NCBI RefSeq assembly: GCF_958350005.1
Contig: NZ_CATWFF010000063.1
Location: forward strand, 1 to 11,082
Source of the DNA: an uncultured Megasphaera sp.
Lineage (GTDB): Bacteria; Bacillota; Negativicutes; Veillonellales; Megasphaeraceae
DNA: 11,082 nt
Direction: 5' to 3'
A model generated the notes under the pieces. That model was not told the DNA's origin and ran no database searches. It worked only from the letters and a program-made list of their open reading frames with translations. The stretch's first letter is position 1. Every line of letters starts with the position of its first letter. The position numbers and the translations under genes are program-made. Below, one piece after another: positions 1 to 6,950 of the stretch.

Positions 1-3
1 AGT

Positions 4-873
4 TTATATGTTTTCTGCGTTCTGTTTTTTAGACAAGCTGGAAATGGCAGCTGCCGTCAGAACGATGATACCGCCTACGATCTCCCTTGTCGACGGTACT
101 GCGCCCAGGAAGAGAAAAGCCATCATAATTCCATATACAGCTTCCATGCCGCTGATCATGCTGGCCTTCTGGACGGTAATCCGCTGCAGACCGTTGATAA
201 ACAGGGAATGAGATACAGCTGTGCCTACGACCCCCAGGAGGAGAATCAGCCCCAGGTCATGGAAAGACCACGATGCCGGCACAATCCACAAAGCCGGCAG
301 CAGCACTGCCGCTGCGACTGCCTGTTCATACAGGCTGATGACAAATCCGTCATACCGCTGCGACAGCCAGCGATTGACCAGGGACAGAACAGCATAGGCA
401 AAACTGGCAAACATGCCGACTGCCACGCCAAGGGCAATATCGCCTGAAAAGGCATCAGGCGGTACCAGAATGAGAACACCGGCTACCATAATACAGGCCA
501 GTACAACATGGCGGGCCCGCAGCTTTTCTTTGAAAAACAGAGGTTCCAGAAAAACGGCATACAGAGGAAATGCCGACGCCGTAATAGCGCCGATGGCAAC
601 ATTGGCAATCTGCACAGACGCAATGAAGCTAGTCCAGTGAAGTGCCAGCAGCGATCCCATAAGCAAAAAGGCCAGGCCGTCCCGCTTCGACAGCCGTCGT
701 ATATGAGTCCCCTTTTCCTTGATGTACATGTATAATACAGGCGAAGAACAGAGGACACGTCCCAGGGTAATAAGAACAGCCGGTATGGCAATGCTTTTGC
801 TCAGCACGCCGGACAGTCCGAACAGCATGACGGCAACGTGGACTTGCGCTGTATAGGCTGTCGATAGTTTCAT
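4..873 (-). CDS. EamA/DMT-superfamily transporter
   Basis: This is a predicted inner-membrane carrier of the drug/metabolite transporter superfamily; the substrate cannot be read from sequence. The 289-residue product is almost wholly hydrophobic, with about ten membrane segments arranged as two EamA repeats (roughly residues 8-137 and 146-280). The first repeat ends in EPLFFKEKLR (110-119) and the second in FLGAVPS (255-261), where many family members carry Glu (LGE) instead of Ala. I start at the ATG at 873 because AGGAGGG lies 6 bases upstream; an in-frame ATG at 942 would place codons on the ileS terminator. The gene follows ileS on the same strand, 90 bases away, with that terminator between them, so it depends on read-through or on a promoter I cannot locate. 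The stop codon is three bases inside the window edge. The family call is firm; the function is open. Confidence 0.9.
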   Translation of the reverse strand: MKLSTAYTAQVHVAVMLFGLSGVLSKSIAIPAVLITLGRVLCSSPVLYMYIKEKGTHIRRLSKRDGLAFLLMGSLLALHWTSFIASVQIANVAIGAITASAFPLYAVFLEPLFFKEKLRARHVVLACIMVAGVLILVPPDAFSGDIALGVAVGMFASFAYAVLSLVNRWLSQRYDGFVISLYEQAVAAAVLLPALWIVPASWSFHDLGLILLLGVVGTAVSHSLFINGLQRITVQKASMISGMEAVYGIMMAFLFLGAVPSTREIVGGIIVLTAAAISSLSKKQNAENI

Positions 874-879
874 CCCAAT

Positions 880-886
880 CCCTCCT
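880..886 (-). promoter_or_regulatory. Ribosome binding site of the EamA gene
   Basis: AGGAGGG on the minus strand, 6 bases before the ATG at 873. It fixes the start there. It directly follows the U-tract of the ileS terminator, so termination removes it from the ileS transcript. Confidence 0.85.
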
Positions 887-940
887 AAAAAAAACGCGGA
901 ACCTCCTTTTGCCGCAAAACCGGGCAAGATGAGGTTCCGC
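887..940 (-). terminator. Rho-independent terminator after ileS
   Basis: On the minus strand a perfect 10-bp stem (GCGGAACCTC with GAGGTTCCGC, 931-940 and 896-905) encloses a nested TTGCC/GGCAA stem. It is followed, after one base, by a run of eight T (887-894). It starts 23 bases after the ileS stop codon. The T run ends exactly where the next gene's Shine-Dalgarno begins, so it could also act as an attenuator for the EamA gene. Confidence 0.9.
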
Positions 941-963
941 ATCCTTGCAGATATATGAAATAC

Positions 964-3759
964 TTAGTTTTTCAATACAGCGGCGCAGCGGGCACACAAT
1001 GTCGGGTGATCCGGGTCAGAACCAACGGATGCGCTGTGAATCCAGCAGCGTTCGCACTTTTCATGGGTCGACGGAGCGACAACGGCTTTCATATTGCCGT
1101 GATCTTCGCCGGCAACGGCTTCAGCCGGTGCATCGCCATTAACCAGAGAAACTTCACTGACAATGAGCAGCGTTGCCAGCTGATCCTGCCACTTACTGAG
1201 GAAATCGTAATCTTCGCCAGATGCATAAATAGTGACAGCTGCATCGAGGGCGTGGCCAATCTTTTTATCTTTCCGGGCGCCTTCGAGAATACGGGTCAGG
1301 TCGCGGCGGTACGACAGGAACGTATTCCACCGTTCTTCCAGATCAGCATCAAGGTATTCCTTATGTGCCTTGGGCCAGTCCGTAAGAAGAACGCTTTCTT
1401 CTTTGCCTTCTGTCTTGGGCATGTACTGCCATACTTCTTCAGCCGTAAAGGACAGAACCGGCGAGATAACTTTAACCAGTGTATCCAGAATCTGATACAT
1501 GGCAGTCTGGGCACTGCGGCGTTCGAGGGAATCCTGTTTTTCCGTATACAGGCGGTCTTTGATGACATCCAGATACATGGCGCTCAGGTCGACAGTGCAG
1601 AAATTGTGAATAGCATGGTACATGACATGGAACTGATAGTTTTCATAGGCATCGGTTACCGTTTCATAGACCTGTTCCAGACGCAGGAGTGCCCATTTAT
1701 CCAATTCAGTCATATCCTGGTAAGCTACAGCATCCTTTGCCGGGTCGAAATCATCCAGGTTGCCCAGGAGATACCGGAAGGTATTGCGGATCTTACGGTA
1801 TACATCGGAAAGCTGTTTCAAAATCTTCGGCGACAGGCGAATATCACCCTGGTAGTCTGCCGACGATACCCACAGACGCATAACATCGGCGCCGTACTTT
1901 TCAATAACTTCCTGAGGAGCGACCGTATTGCCGACAGATTTACTCATCTTGCGGCCTTCGCCGTCGACAGTAAAGCCGTGGGTCAGGACGCTGCGGTACG
2001 GTGCAATGCCGTTGATGGCAACAGACGTCAGCAGGGACGAGTTAAACCAGCCGCGATGCTGGTCAGAGCCTTCCAGATACATTTCGCAGGGATAATCCAG
2101 ATCCGGATCGTGTTTCAGCACGCCCTGATGGGTACAGCCGCTGTCGAACCATACGTCCATAATATCTGTTTCTTTATGGAAGTGAGTGCCGCCGCAGTGC
2201 GGGCAGACAAAGCCGTCCGGCAGCAGTTCCTTGGCATCGTGTTTCCACCAGGCATCAGAACCTTCTTTGGCAAACCACTGCTGCAGATGTGCAATCGTAT
2301 CGTCATTAATAACGTATTCGCCGCAGTCATCACAGTAGAAAATAGGAATAGGCACGCCCCATACGCGCTGACGGGAAATGCACCAGTCGCCGCGGTCGCG
2401 GATCATGTTGTAAATCCGTTCATGACCCCACGACGGAATCCACTTGACATGATCGATGGCATCCAGTGCTTTCTGACGATAGCCGTCTACAGAGGAGAAC
2501 CACTGTTCCGTAGCCCGATAAATAATGGGGTTCTTGCAGCGCCAGCAATGGGGATACTGATGGCGGAACGTACTTTTGGCAAAGAGCGCGCCCAATTCGG
2601 CCAGATGCTTAATAACCGGCACATTGGCATCGAAGACGAACATGCCCTCATATCCGGGTACTTTATCCGTATATTTGCCGGAAGCATCAACCGTACCGAT
2701 CGGTTTTACGCCCCAGGCAGCATATTTCATGCACACATCAAAGTCATCCTGGCCATGGTCAGGAGCGGTATGTACCAACCCAGTACCGGCTTCCAGCGTG
2801 ACGTGGTCGCCCAAAAGGACGGGAACTTTGCGGTCGTAGAAGGGATGCTGGAAGACGAGGCCTTCGAGCTGCTTACCCATCATGACTTCCGGCAGTACTT
2901 CGTAGTTTTCTACTTTGCCGGCTTTCATGGTCGGTTCTACCAGATCTTTTGCCATGAGCAGGTATTCATCGCCTATTTTGACCCATACATATTCAAAAGC
3001 TTCATTGGCACTGATAGCCAGGTTACACGGAATGGTCCAGGGCGTCGTCGTCCAGATGAGGGCAAATACCTTATCCGGATCGGCACCGGCCGGCATATGG
3101 CAGTTCAGATCGACAGCCTTAAACTTGACGTAAATGGAGAAAGACTTATCGTCTTTATATTCAATTTCTGCTTCTGCCAGGGCCGTTTCGCAGTACGGGC
3201 ACCAGTACACGGTTTTCAGGCCTTTGTAAATATAGCCTTTTTTGGCCATTTCGCCAAATACGCCGATCTGAGCAACTTCAATGTGCTTCTGCAGTGTCAG
3301 ATAGGGATGATCCCAGTCACCGAGAACGCCAAAGCGGACGAAATCGGCCTTCTGTTCTTCTACACGGGCCAGAGCGTAATCGCGGCATTTAGCCCGCAAA
3401 TCGAGAGGCGCCATTTCGTGGCGGTTCAGGCCCGTATCTTTGATGACGGCATGTTCAATAGGCAGGCCGTGTGTATCCCAGCCGGGAACGTATTTGGTAT
3501 AGTGACCGGTCTGGGTCTTATATTTCAGGATAATATCTTTTAATACCTTATTCAAAGCATGACCGATATGGAGTTTGCCGTTGGCATAGGGAGGGCCGTC
3601 ATGCAGAATAAATTTGGGAGCGCCGTCTCGTTTCTGCAGGCGCTTTTCATAAATTTTGTGTTCCTGCCAGAATTTCAAAAAGTCCGGTTCCCGTTTCGGC
3701 AAATTGCCGCGCATGGGGAAATCGGTTTTCGGCAGATGCAACGTCTTACCGTAATCCAT
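964..3759 (-). CDS. ileS: Isoleucyl-tRNA synthetase
   Basis: It charges tRNA-Ile with isoleucine in the cytoplasm and proofreads valine. The 931-residue length is typical of the bacterial IleS type with a C-terminal zinc site. Class I signatures are present: HIGH at 64-67 in the Rossmann core and KMSKS at 604-608. The editing (CP1) domain shows GTGLVHTAPDHGQDDF at about 325-340. The specific DGPPYANGKLHIGH block precedes residue 68. The C-terminal zinc knuckle has Cys902, Cys905, Cys922 and Cys925 (CERC and CARC). The ATG at 3759 has GAGGAGGA 8 bases upstream. Expression is controlled by the T-box leader at 3777-4037, and transcription ends at the hairpin at 887-940. No key residue is missing. 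A pure ValRS or LeuRS identity is excluded by the HIGH-block context and by the leader's isoleucine specifier. Confidence 0.98.
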   Translation of the reverse strand: MDYGKTLHLPKTDFPMRGNLPKREPDFLKFWQEHKIYEKRLQKRDGAPKFILHDGPPYANGKLHIGHALNKVLKDIILKYKTQTGHYTKYVPGWDTHGLPIEHAVIKDTGLNRHEMAPLDLRAKCRDYALARVEEQKADFVRFGVLGDWDHPYLTLQKHIEVAQIGVFGEMAKKGYIYKGLKTVYWCPYCETALAEAEIEYKDDKSFSIYVKFKAVDLNCHMPAGADPDKVFALIWTTTPWTIPCNLAISANEAFEYVWVKIGDEYLLMAKDLVEPTMKAGKVENYEVLPEVMMGKQLEGLVFQHPFYDRKVPVLLGDHVTLEAGTGLVHTAPDHGQDDFDVCMKYAAWGVKPIGTVDASGKYTDKVPGYEGMFVFDANVPVIKHLAELGALFAKSTFRHQYPHCWRCKNPIIYRATEQWFSSVDGYRQKALDAIDHVKWIPSWGHERIYNMIRDRGDWCISRQRVWGVPIPIFYCDDCGEYVINDDTIAHLQQWFAKEGSDAWWKHDAKELLPDGFVCPHCGGTHFHKETDIMDVWFDSGCTHQGVLKHDPDLDYPCEMYLEGSDQHRGWFNSSLLTSVAINGIAPYRSVLTHGFTVDGEGRKMSKSVGNTVAPQEVIEKYGADVMRLWVSSADYQGDIRLSPKILKQLSDVYRKIRNTFRYLLGNLDDFDPAKDAVAYQDMTELDKWALLRLEQVYETVTDAYENYQFHVMYHAIHNFCTVDLSAMYLDVIKDRLYTEKQDSLERRSAQTAMYQILDTLVKVISPVLSFTAEEVWQYMPKTEGKEESVLLTDWPKAHKEYLDADLEERWNTFLSYRRDLTRILEGARKDKKIGHALDAAVTIYASGEDYDFLSKWQDQLATLLIVSEVSLVNGDAPAEAVAGEDHGNMKAVVAPSTHEKCERCWIHSASVGSDPDHPTLCARCAAVLKN

Positions 3760-3776
3760 TAGAGTTCCTCCTCAAA

Positions 3777-3815
3777 TAAAAAATAGCGTCTTCATCCCAA
3801 AGGGACGAAGACGCT
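3777..3815 (-). terminator. T-box attenuator and competing antiterminator
   Basis: The terminator stem is AGCGTCTTC with GAAGACGCT (3807-3815 and 3785-3793), plus TCCC/GGGA, followed by ATTTTTTATTT. The competing antiterminator pairs AGGG (3836-3833) with CCCT (3804-3801) and ACG (3825-3823) with CGT (3807-3805). It leaves the canonical 7-base bulge UGGUACC for the tRNA acceptor end. The two structures share 3801-3807 and are mutually exclusive. Confidence 0.93.
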
Positions 3816-4037
3816 GAATCACCGTGGTACCACCCTACTGACTGCCTGTGCAGCCTCTCTGACGCAAATAACGGCGCGGCCCCGTCGGCTGGTTCACAGC
3901 CGCAGCTCCCAAGTGATCCGCCTGCATCTCGTCTTTCCCGGGCTTCCACTCTCCCCGGTTCGCTGCAAAGACAGGCGCGCAGGCCGTCTTGTTCATGGCT
4001 TTATACTGATGGATGTTCCTGTACAATCCTTGTACAT
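3777..4037 (-). ncRNA. T-box leader RNA of ileS (isoleucine specifier)
   Basis: This cis-acting leader senses uncharged tRNA-Ile and lets transcription continue into ileS. Stem I can be drawn in full on the minus strand: AGCC/GGCT (3997-4000 with 3898-3901), CAAG/CTTG (3988-3991 with 3910-3913), GCCTGC/GCAGGC (3979-3984 with 3920-3925), GTCTTT/AAAGAC (3967-3972 with 3931-3936) and CCGGG/CCCGG (3954-3958 with 3938-3942). The internal loop between the second and third helices holds GGATCA, giving the specifier AUC (3917-3915) followed by A, an isoleucine codon. A second large stem follows (CAGCC-GACG with CGTC-AGAGA-GGCTG). The T-box itself reads AGGGTGGTACCACGGT (3836-3821); its UGGU (3832-3829) would pair with ACCA, fitting an A discriminator on tRNA-Ile. 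Known for the family: this is the standard Firmicutes control of aminoacyl-tRNA synthetase genes. The 5' end is estimated from the promoter. Confidence 0.95.
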
Positions 4038-4043
4038 AGACGT

Positions 4044-4072
4044 ATTGTAATCGTTTGACCATCATTTGTCAA
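4044..4072 (-). promoter_or_regulatory. ileS promoter
   Basis: Minus-strand TTGACA (4072-4067), a 17-base spacer, then TACAAT (4049-4044): a near-consensus housekeeping promoter. The predicted start of transcription is about 4037, directly ahead of the T-box leader. Confidence 0.88.
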
Positions 4073-4099
4073 GCCATTTGCCATGCCAATTATACACCT

Positions 4100-5215
4100 T
4101 TATCTGCGCCAGAACGCACTGAGGGCAGCCGCAATAGGAGCGGTAAAAATGACGCCGAAGCTGGCAGAAAAGCCTTTCATGATTTCTACGCCGACAGAGT
4201 TGGAATTAATGAGCTGCAAATACGGCAGGTCATAGACATAATCCAGGGTCCACACGCCAAGGGAACCGCCGAAAAAGGCCAGGATCAGCGTAGCTGACAT
4301 AGTACCCATTACATCGCGTCCTACATTCATGCCCGCCCAGAACAGGGCTTTGCGGCTGATGTCTGGATTATGCTTTTCAATTTCCGCACAGGCTGAAGTA
4401 ACATCCATGGCAATGTCCATGACCGCACCGAGACTGGCAAAGAGAATGCCGGCAAATAAAATCTGCCCTACATCGATCATCGTATTCTGGGCGACAAACA
4501 TGAGATTTTCGATGTTCGACACGTTATATCCCGACAGGTTGACGGCGTGGCCAAAGAGAATTGCTGCCAGGCCAGCAGTCAGAATGCCGCCCAACGTGGC
4601 TACAAAGGCAACCATACTTTTTTTTGACCAGCCATTGAGCAGATACATCGTCGCCGCCAGGACGACACCGGACGTGACAACAGCGGCTACAACCGGCCAG
4701 ATACCGCGGAAGATCATGGGGAAAAAGAGCCAGACAAAGCAAATAAAGGTAAACACCAGGGCAACGGCTGACTTCAGACCTTTTTTCCCGCCAATGATGC
4801 TGAGCAGGACGAGGAAGGCTGCAATATACAGGTAAATGGGCCAGGACCGATCGGCATTATATACCGTGTGCAGATCGAGAGAGCCGACAGTACTGGAAAT
4901 GACGACGACGTCCATGCCAGGCCGGCAGACCGTGCCGAAGAGCAGACCGTTCGGGCAGTTGGCCTTAACGATTTCTCCGGCATGGTCACCGCTCTGAATC
5001 TGCAGAGACACGATCTGATCACCGGCACGGGAGCCGTTTTCCTGCAGATTATCCTGCAGTACTTCCAGTACGCGGGCTTTTTCAAAGACCCGTCCATCTG
5101 TATTGACGAGCTGCGGCTTCTCTACCTGATTATAGCCGTGCAGAAACCAGCCGCCCAGCACGAGCAGCACAGCAATAACGATCAGGCGCACCCAGGCTGA
5201 ATGAATTTTCTTCAT
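4100..5215 (-). CDS. YibE/F family membrane protein
   Basis: This is a multi-pass membrane protein of the YibE/F-like family, whose biochemical role is not established. The 371 residues begin with a membrane anchor (about 9-27). A soluble, probably extracytoplasmic, beta-rich domain follows (about 33-125), with two cysteines at 87 and 97 that could form a disulfide. Seven or so further membrane segments fill 127-368. The family-typical polar stretches are visible: GAVMDIAMDVTSA (263-275), with acidic residues inside a membrane region, and NVGRDVMGTMSATLILAFFGG (297-317). The ATG at 5215 lies only 6 bases after the stop of the upstream phosphatase gene, with AAGGA in that gene's last codons as the likely ribosome site, so the two are probably co-transcribed and translationally coupled. 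No terminator separates this gene from the ileS promoter 28 bases downstream. Family call confident, function unknown. Confidence 0.9.
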   Translation of the reverse strand: MKKIHSAWVRLIVIAVLLVLGGWFLHGYNQVEKPQLVNTDGRVFEKARVLEVLQDNLQENGSRAGDQIVSLQIQSGDHAGEIVKANCPNGLLFGTVCRPGMDVVVISSTVGSLDLHTVYNADRSWPIYLYIAAFLVLLSIIGGKKGLKSAVALVFTFICFVWLFFPMIFRGIWPVVAAVVTSGVVLAATMYLLNGWSKKSMVAFVATLGGILTAGLAAILFGHAVNLSGYNVSNIENLMFVAQNTMIDVGQILFAGILFASLGAVMDIAMDVTSACAEIEKHNPDISRKALFWAGMNVGRDVMGTMSATLILAFFGGSLGVWTLDYVYDLPYLQLINSNSVGVEIMKGFSASFGVIFTAPIAAALSAFWRR

Positions 5216-5221
5216 GCAGAA

Positions 5222-6787
5222 CTAGTCCTTCACAATGCTGTACGAGCTGTCAATAGGCGTTCCCGTTTCGACATCGTATGTATTAATCGTAAAGGTATCC
5301 TTCGTAATGCGGATGACGGAATAGGTCGGACGCCAGGTCTGGCTGCGGGCAGCGACATAGTCCTGCTGCTGCGGAATGAGGTTGTAGAACTTAGAGCCTG
5401 TTGCCGAGTTGGCAGACATGTAGAATACGCCTTTCGGATTCCGCAGGACGCCCTGTTTCATATCAGCAATGGTATAGCACAGGTTCTGCGATTCGTAGTT
5501 GTTTTTGAATTCCTGGTTTTTCAGGGCTGCACTCAGCAGGTTATGGGCCTGTCCGCTCTGCCCCTTGACTTTCATGTCATCAAAGGTAGCATGGTCTTTG
5601 CCATCGCTGCTCAGCTGATACGTACGGGCATAGGTATGATCATGGCCCTGGAGAACGACGTCAATCTTATTGGCATCGTAAATCGGTGTCAGCTGGGTCC
5701 GGAGCAGAATGCCGTCTGAATCGGAATGATCGAGGCCGCTGCCGTAAATGTCCTGATGCATGACGACAATACGCCATTTCGTATCGGGATGAGCTTTGAC
5801 GGCTTTTTCAATCAGAGCCTGGTGGTCAGCTGCATTGTAGTTATTGGCATTGATGACGATAAACAGGGCATTGCCGTAGGTATAATAATAGCCGTGACCG
5901 GCTTTCGTCGGATTCGTTTCTTCTGTAAAGGGATTCGGTACGTTGAAGTGATTCTGGTAGGCAGCTGTCATGGAATCGTGGTTGCCAATAGTAGTAGCTT
6001 CCGGCAGGCTGCGCAGTGCTGCAGCCGAGAGATAGCCGGCATACTGGTATTCCTGCAGCTGGATTTTATCGGCATTCTGATTGGTTGCCGGTTCGTTGAT
6101 CTGGTCCCCAGGAGATACGAGGAAGTTGATTTCCGGATGCTGTGCCAGTGCCGTATTCAAGGTCTTGTTCCAGTTATATGAATCATTCCGTGCTGCAATA
6201 TCGCCGTTCTGTTTTTCCGTGCCGTCTGACGGAACCTGTCCGGCAGAAGCACCGATCTGCGGGTCACCGACATACATGAACGTGAAATCATCGGGGTTGC
6301 CGGTCTTAACCTGCTGCGCATCCTGCCACTTACCGTTGAGTTTGACCTGATACCAGTAGGTCTGGCTCGGCTTCAGTCCCTGAACGGTAACTTTGTTCGT
6401 ATAATAGGTTACGCCGCTGATGACCGTGCCTTCCTGACAGATGCCATCAAAGGTCTTTGCCTGTTTCATGGCCTGGTTATCAGCAACACGAACGACGGCT
6501 TTATCCGCTTTGTCTTTAGAATACCAGCCAAAATTCAGCTGCGATGCATCGGCACCGGGGGCAATGGATACGTGTTCATAATTGGTTTTAATCGTATCCC
6601 ACTGCGATTTCCACTGCTGCCAGTCCGTGGCATCGGCAACAGCTGTCTTCGTCGTAACCTTGGGGGTCAGCGACGCATCATTCCAGTGTTCTGTAGCAGC
6701 AAATACGCCGACAGAAGCCATGCATAATACAGCAGCTACATAGGCAGCTGCAGCTTTTTTTCCTTTGACGATTCGAAATGGATTCAT
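5222..6787 (-). CDS. Exported purple-acid-phosphatase-like metallophosphoesterase
   Basis: A predicted secreted or periplasmic phosphatase hydrolysing phosphate esters at a two-metal centre; the true substrate is unknown. Residues 1-30 form a Sec signal peptide (KGKK, a hydrophobic core, cleavage after VFA), with no lipobox. A fibronectin-like domain resembling the purple acid phosphatase N-terminus covers about 67-162, including GLKPSQTYWYQV. The catalytic metallophosphoesterase domain follows, with every core motif: GDPQ (174-177), GDQIN (227-231), GNHD (268-271), VMHQ (342-345) and GHDH (381-384), then YAR. The Tyr that gives true purple acid phosphatases their colour (GDxxY) is Asn231 here, so the metals may differ. 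I start at the ATG at 6787 (521 residues) because GGGAGA lies 9 bases upstream and the signal peptide begins there; the open frame running back to 7003 crosses the preceding terminator. First gene of an operon with the YibE/F gene. Confidence 0.9.
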   Translation of the reverse strand: MNPFRIVKGKKAAAAYVAAVLCMASVGVFAATEHWNDASLTPKVTTKTAVADATDWQQWKSQWDTIKTNYEHVSIAPGADASQLNFGWYSKDKADKAVVRVADNQAMKQAKTFDGICQEGTVISGVTYYTNKVTVQGLKPSQTYWYQVKLNGKWQDAQQVKTGNPDDFTFMYVGDPQIGASAGQVPSDGTEKQNGDIAARNDSYNWNKTLNTALAQHPEINFLVSPGDQINEPATNQNADKIQLQEYQYAGYLSAAALRSLPEATTIGNHDSMTAAYQNHFNVPNPFTEETNPTKAGHGYYYTYGNALFIVINANNYNAADHQALIEKAVKAHPDTKWRIVVMHQDIYGSGLDHSDSDGILLRTQLTPIYDANKIDVVLQGHDHTYARTYQLSSDGKDHATFDDMKVKGQSGQAHNLLSAALKNQEFKNNYESQNLCYTIADMKQGVLRNPKGVFYMSANSATGSKFYNLIPQQQDYVAARSQTWRPTYSVIRITKDTFTINTYDVETGTPIDSSYSIVKD

Positions 6788-6796
6788 CGTATTACA

Positions 6797-6802
6797 TCTC
6801 CC
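6797..6802 (-). promoter_or_regulatory. Ribosome binding site of the phosphatase gene
   Basis: GGGAGA on the minus strand, 9 bases before the ATG at 6787. It selects the start that leaves a normal signal peptide instead of the 72-residue upstream extension of the frame. Confidence 0.7.
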
Positions 6803-6824
6803 TTTACCAAATACTAAGGATAAA

Positions 6825-6854
6825 ACTGTAATCAGAATAAACTTCCCATGTAAA
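6825..6854 (-). promoter_or_regulatory. Possible promoter of the phosphatase-yibE/F operon
   Basis: Minus-strand TTTACA (6854-6849), an 18-base spacer, then TACAGT (6830-6825). It is imperfect but lies in the right place, between the upstream terminator and the ribosome site. I see no clear Pho-box repeat array. The rest of the 6788-6889 gap shows nothing else that I can support. Confidence 0.35.
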
Positions 6855-6884
6855 AAGAGCTGTCCTTTTCCGTAAAGTCTGCGT

Positions 6885-6916
6885 AAAAAACGCATCTTCC
6901 CGAGAAGATGCGTTTT
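6885..6916 (-). terminator. Terminator after the Bmp-family gene
   Basis: A perfect 9-bp stem, CGCATCTTC with GAAGATGCG (6891-6899 and 6904-6912), with a 4-base loop. It is followed on the minus strand by six T and preceded by four A, so it could work in both directions. It lies 34 bases after the stop of the gene at 6951-8012 and separates it from the phosphatase operon. Confidence 0.92.
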
Positions 6917-6950
6917 ATGGCTCCCTATGTACATTGTATGTATCAGCCAA

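Noticed and set aside
874..942. A longer EamA protein starting at 942.
   Set aside because: The extra 23 codons are read from the ileS terminator hairpin and T run; AGGAGGG at 880-886 points to 873.
955..3543. An 862-codon open frame on the plus strand, antisense to ileS.
   Set aside because: It mirrors ileS, which has every expected synthetase motif. The antisense frame has no recognisable domain, and an open complement is a common by-product of codon bias.
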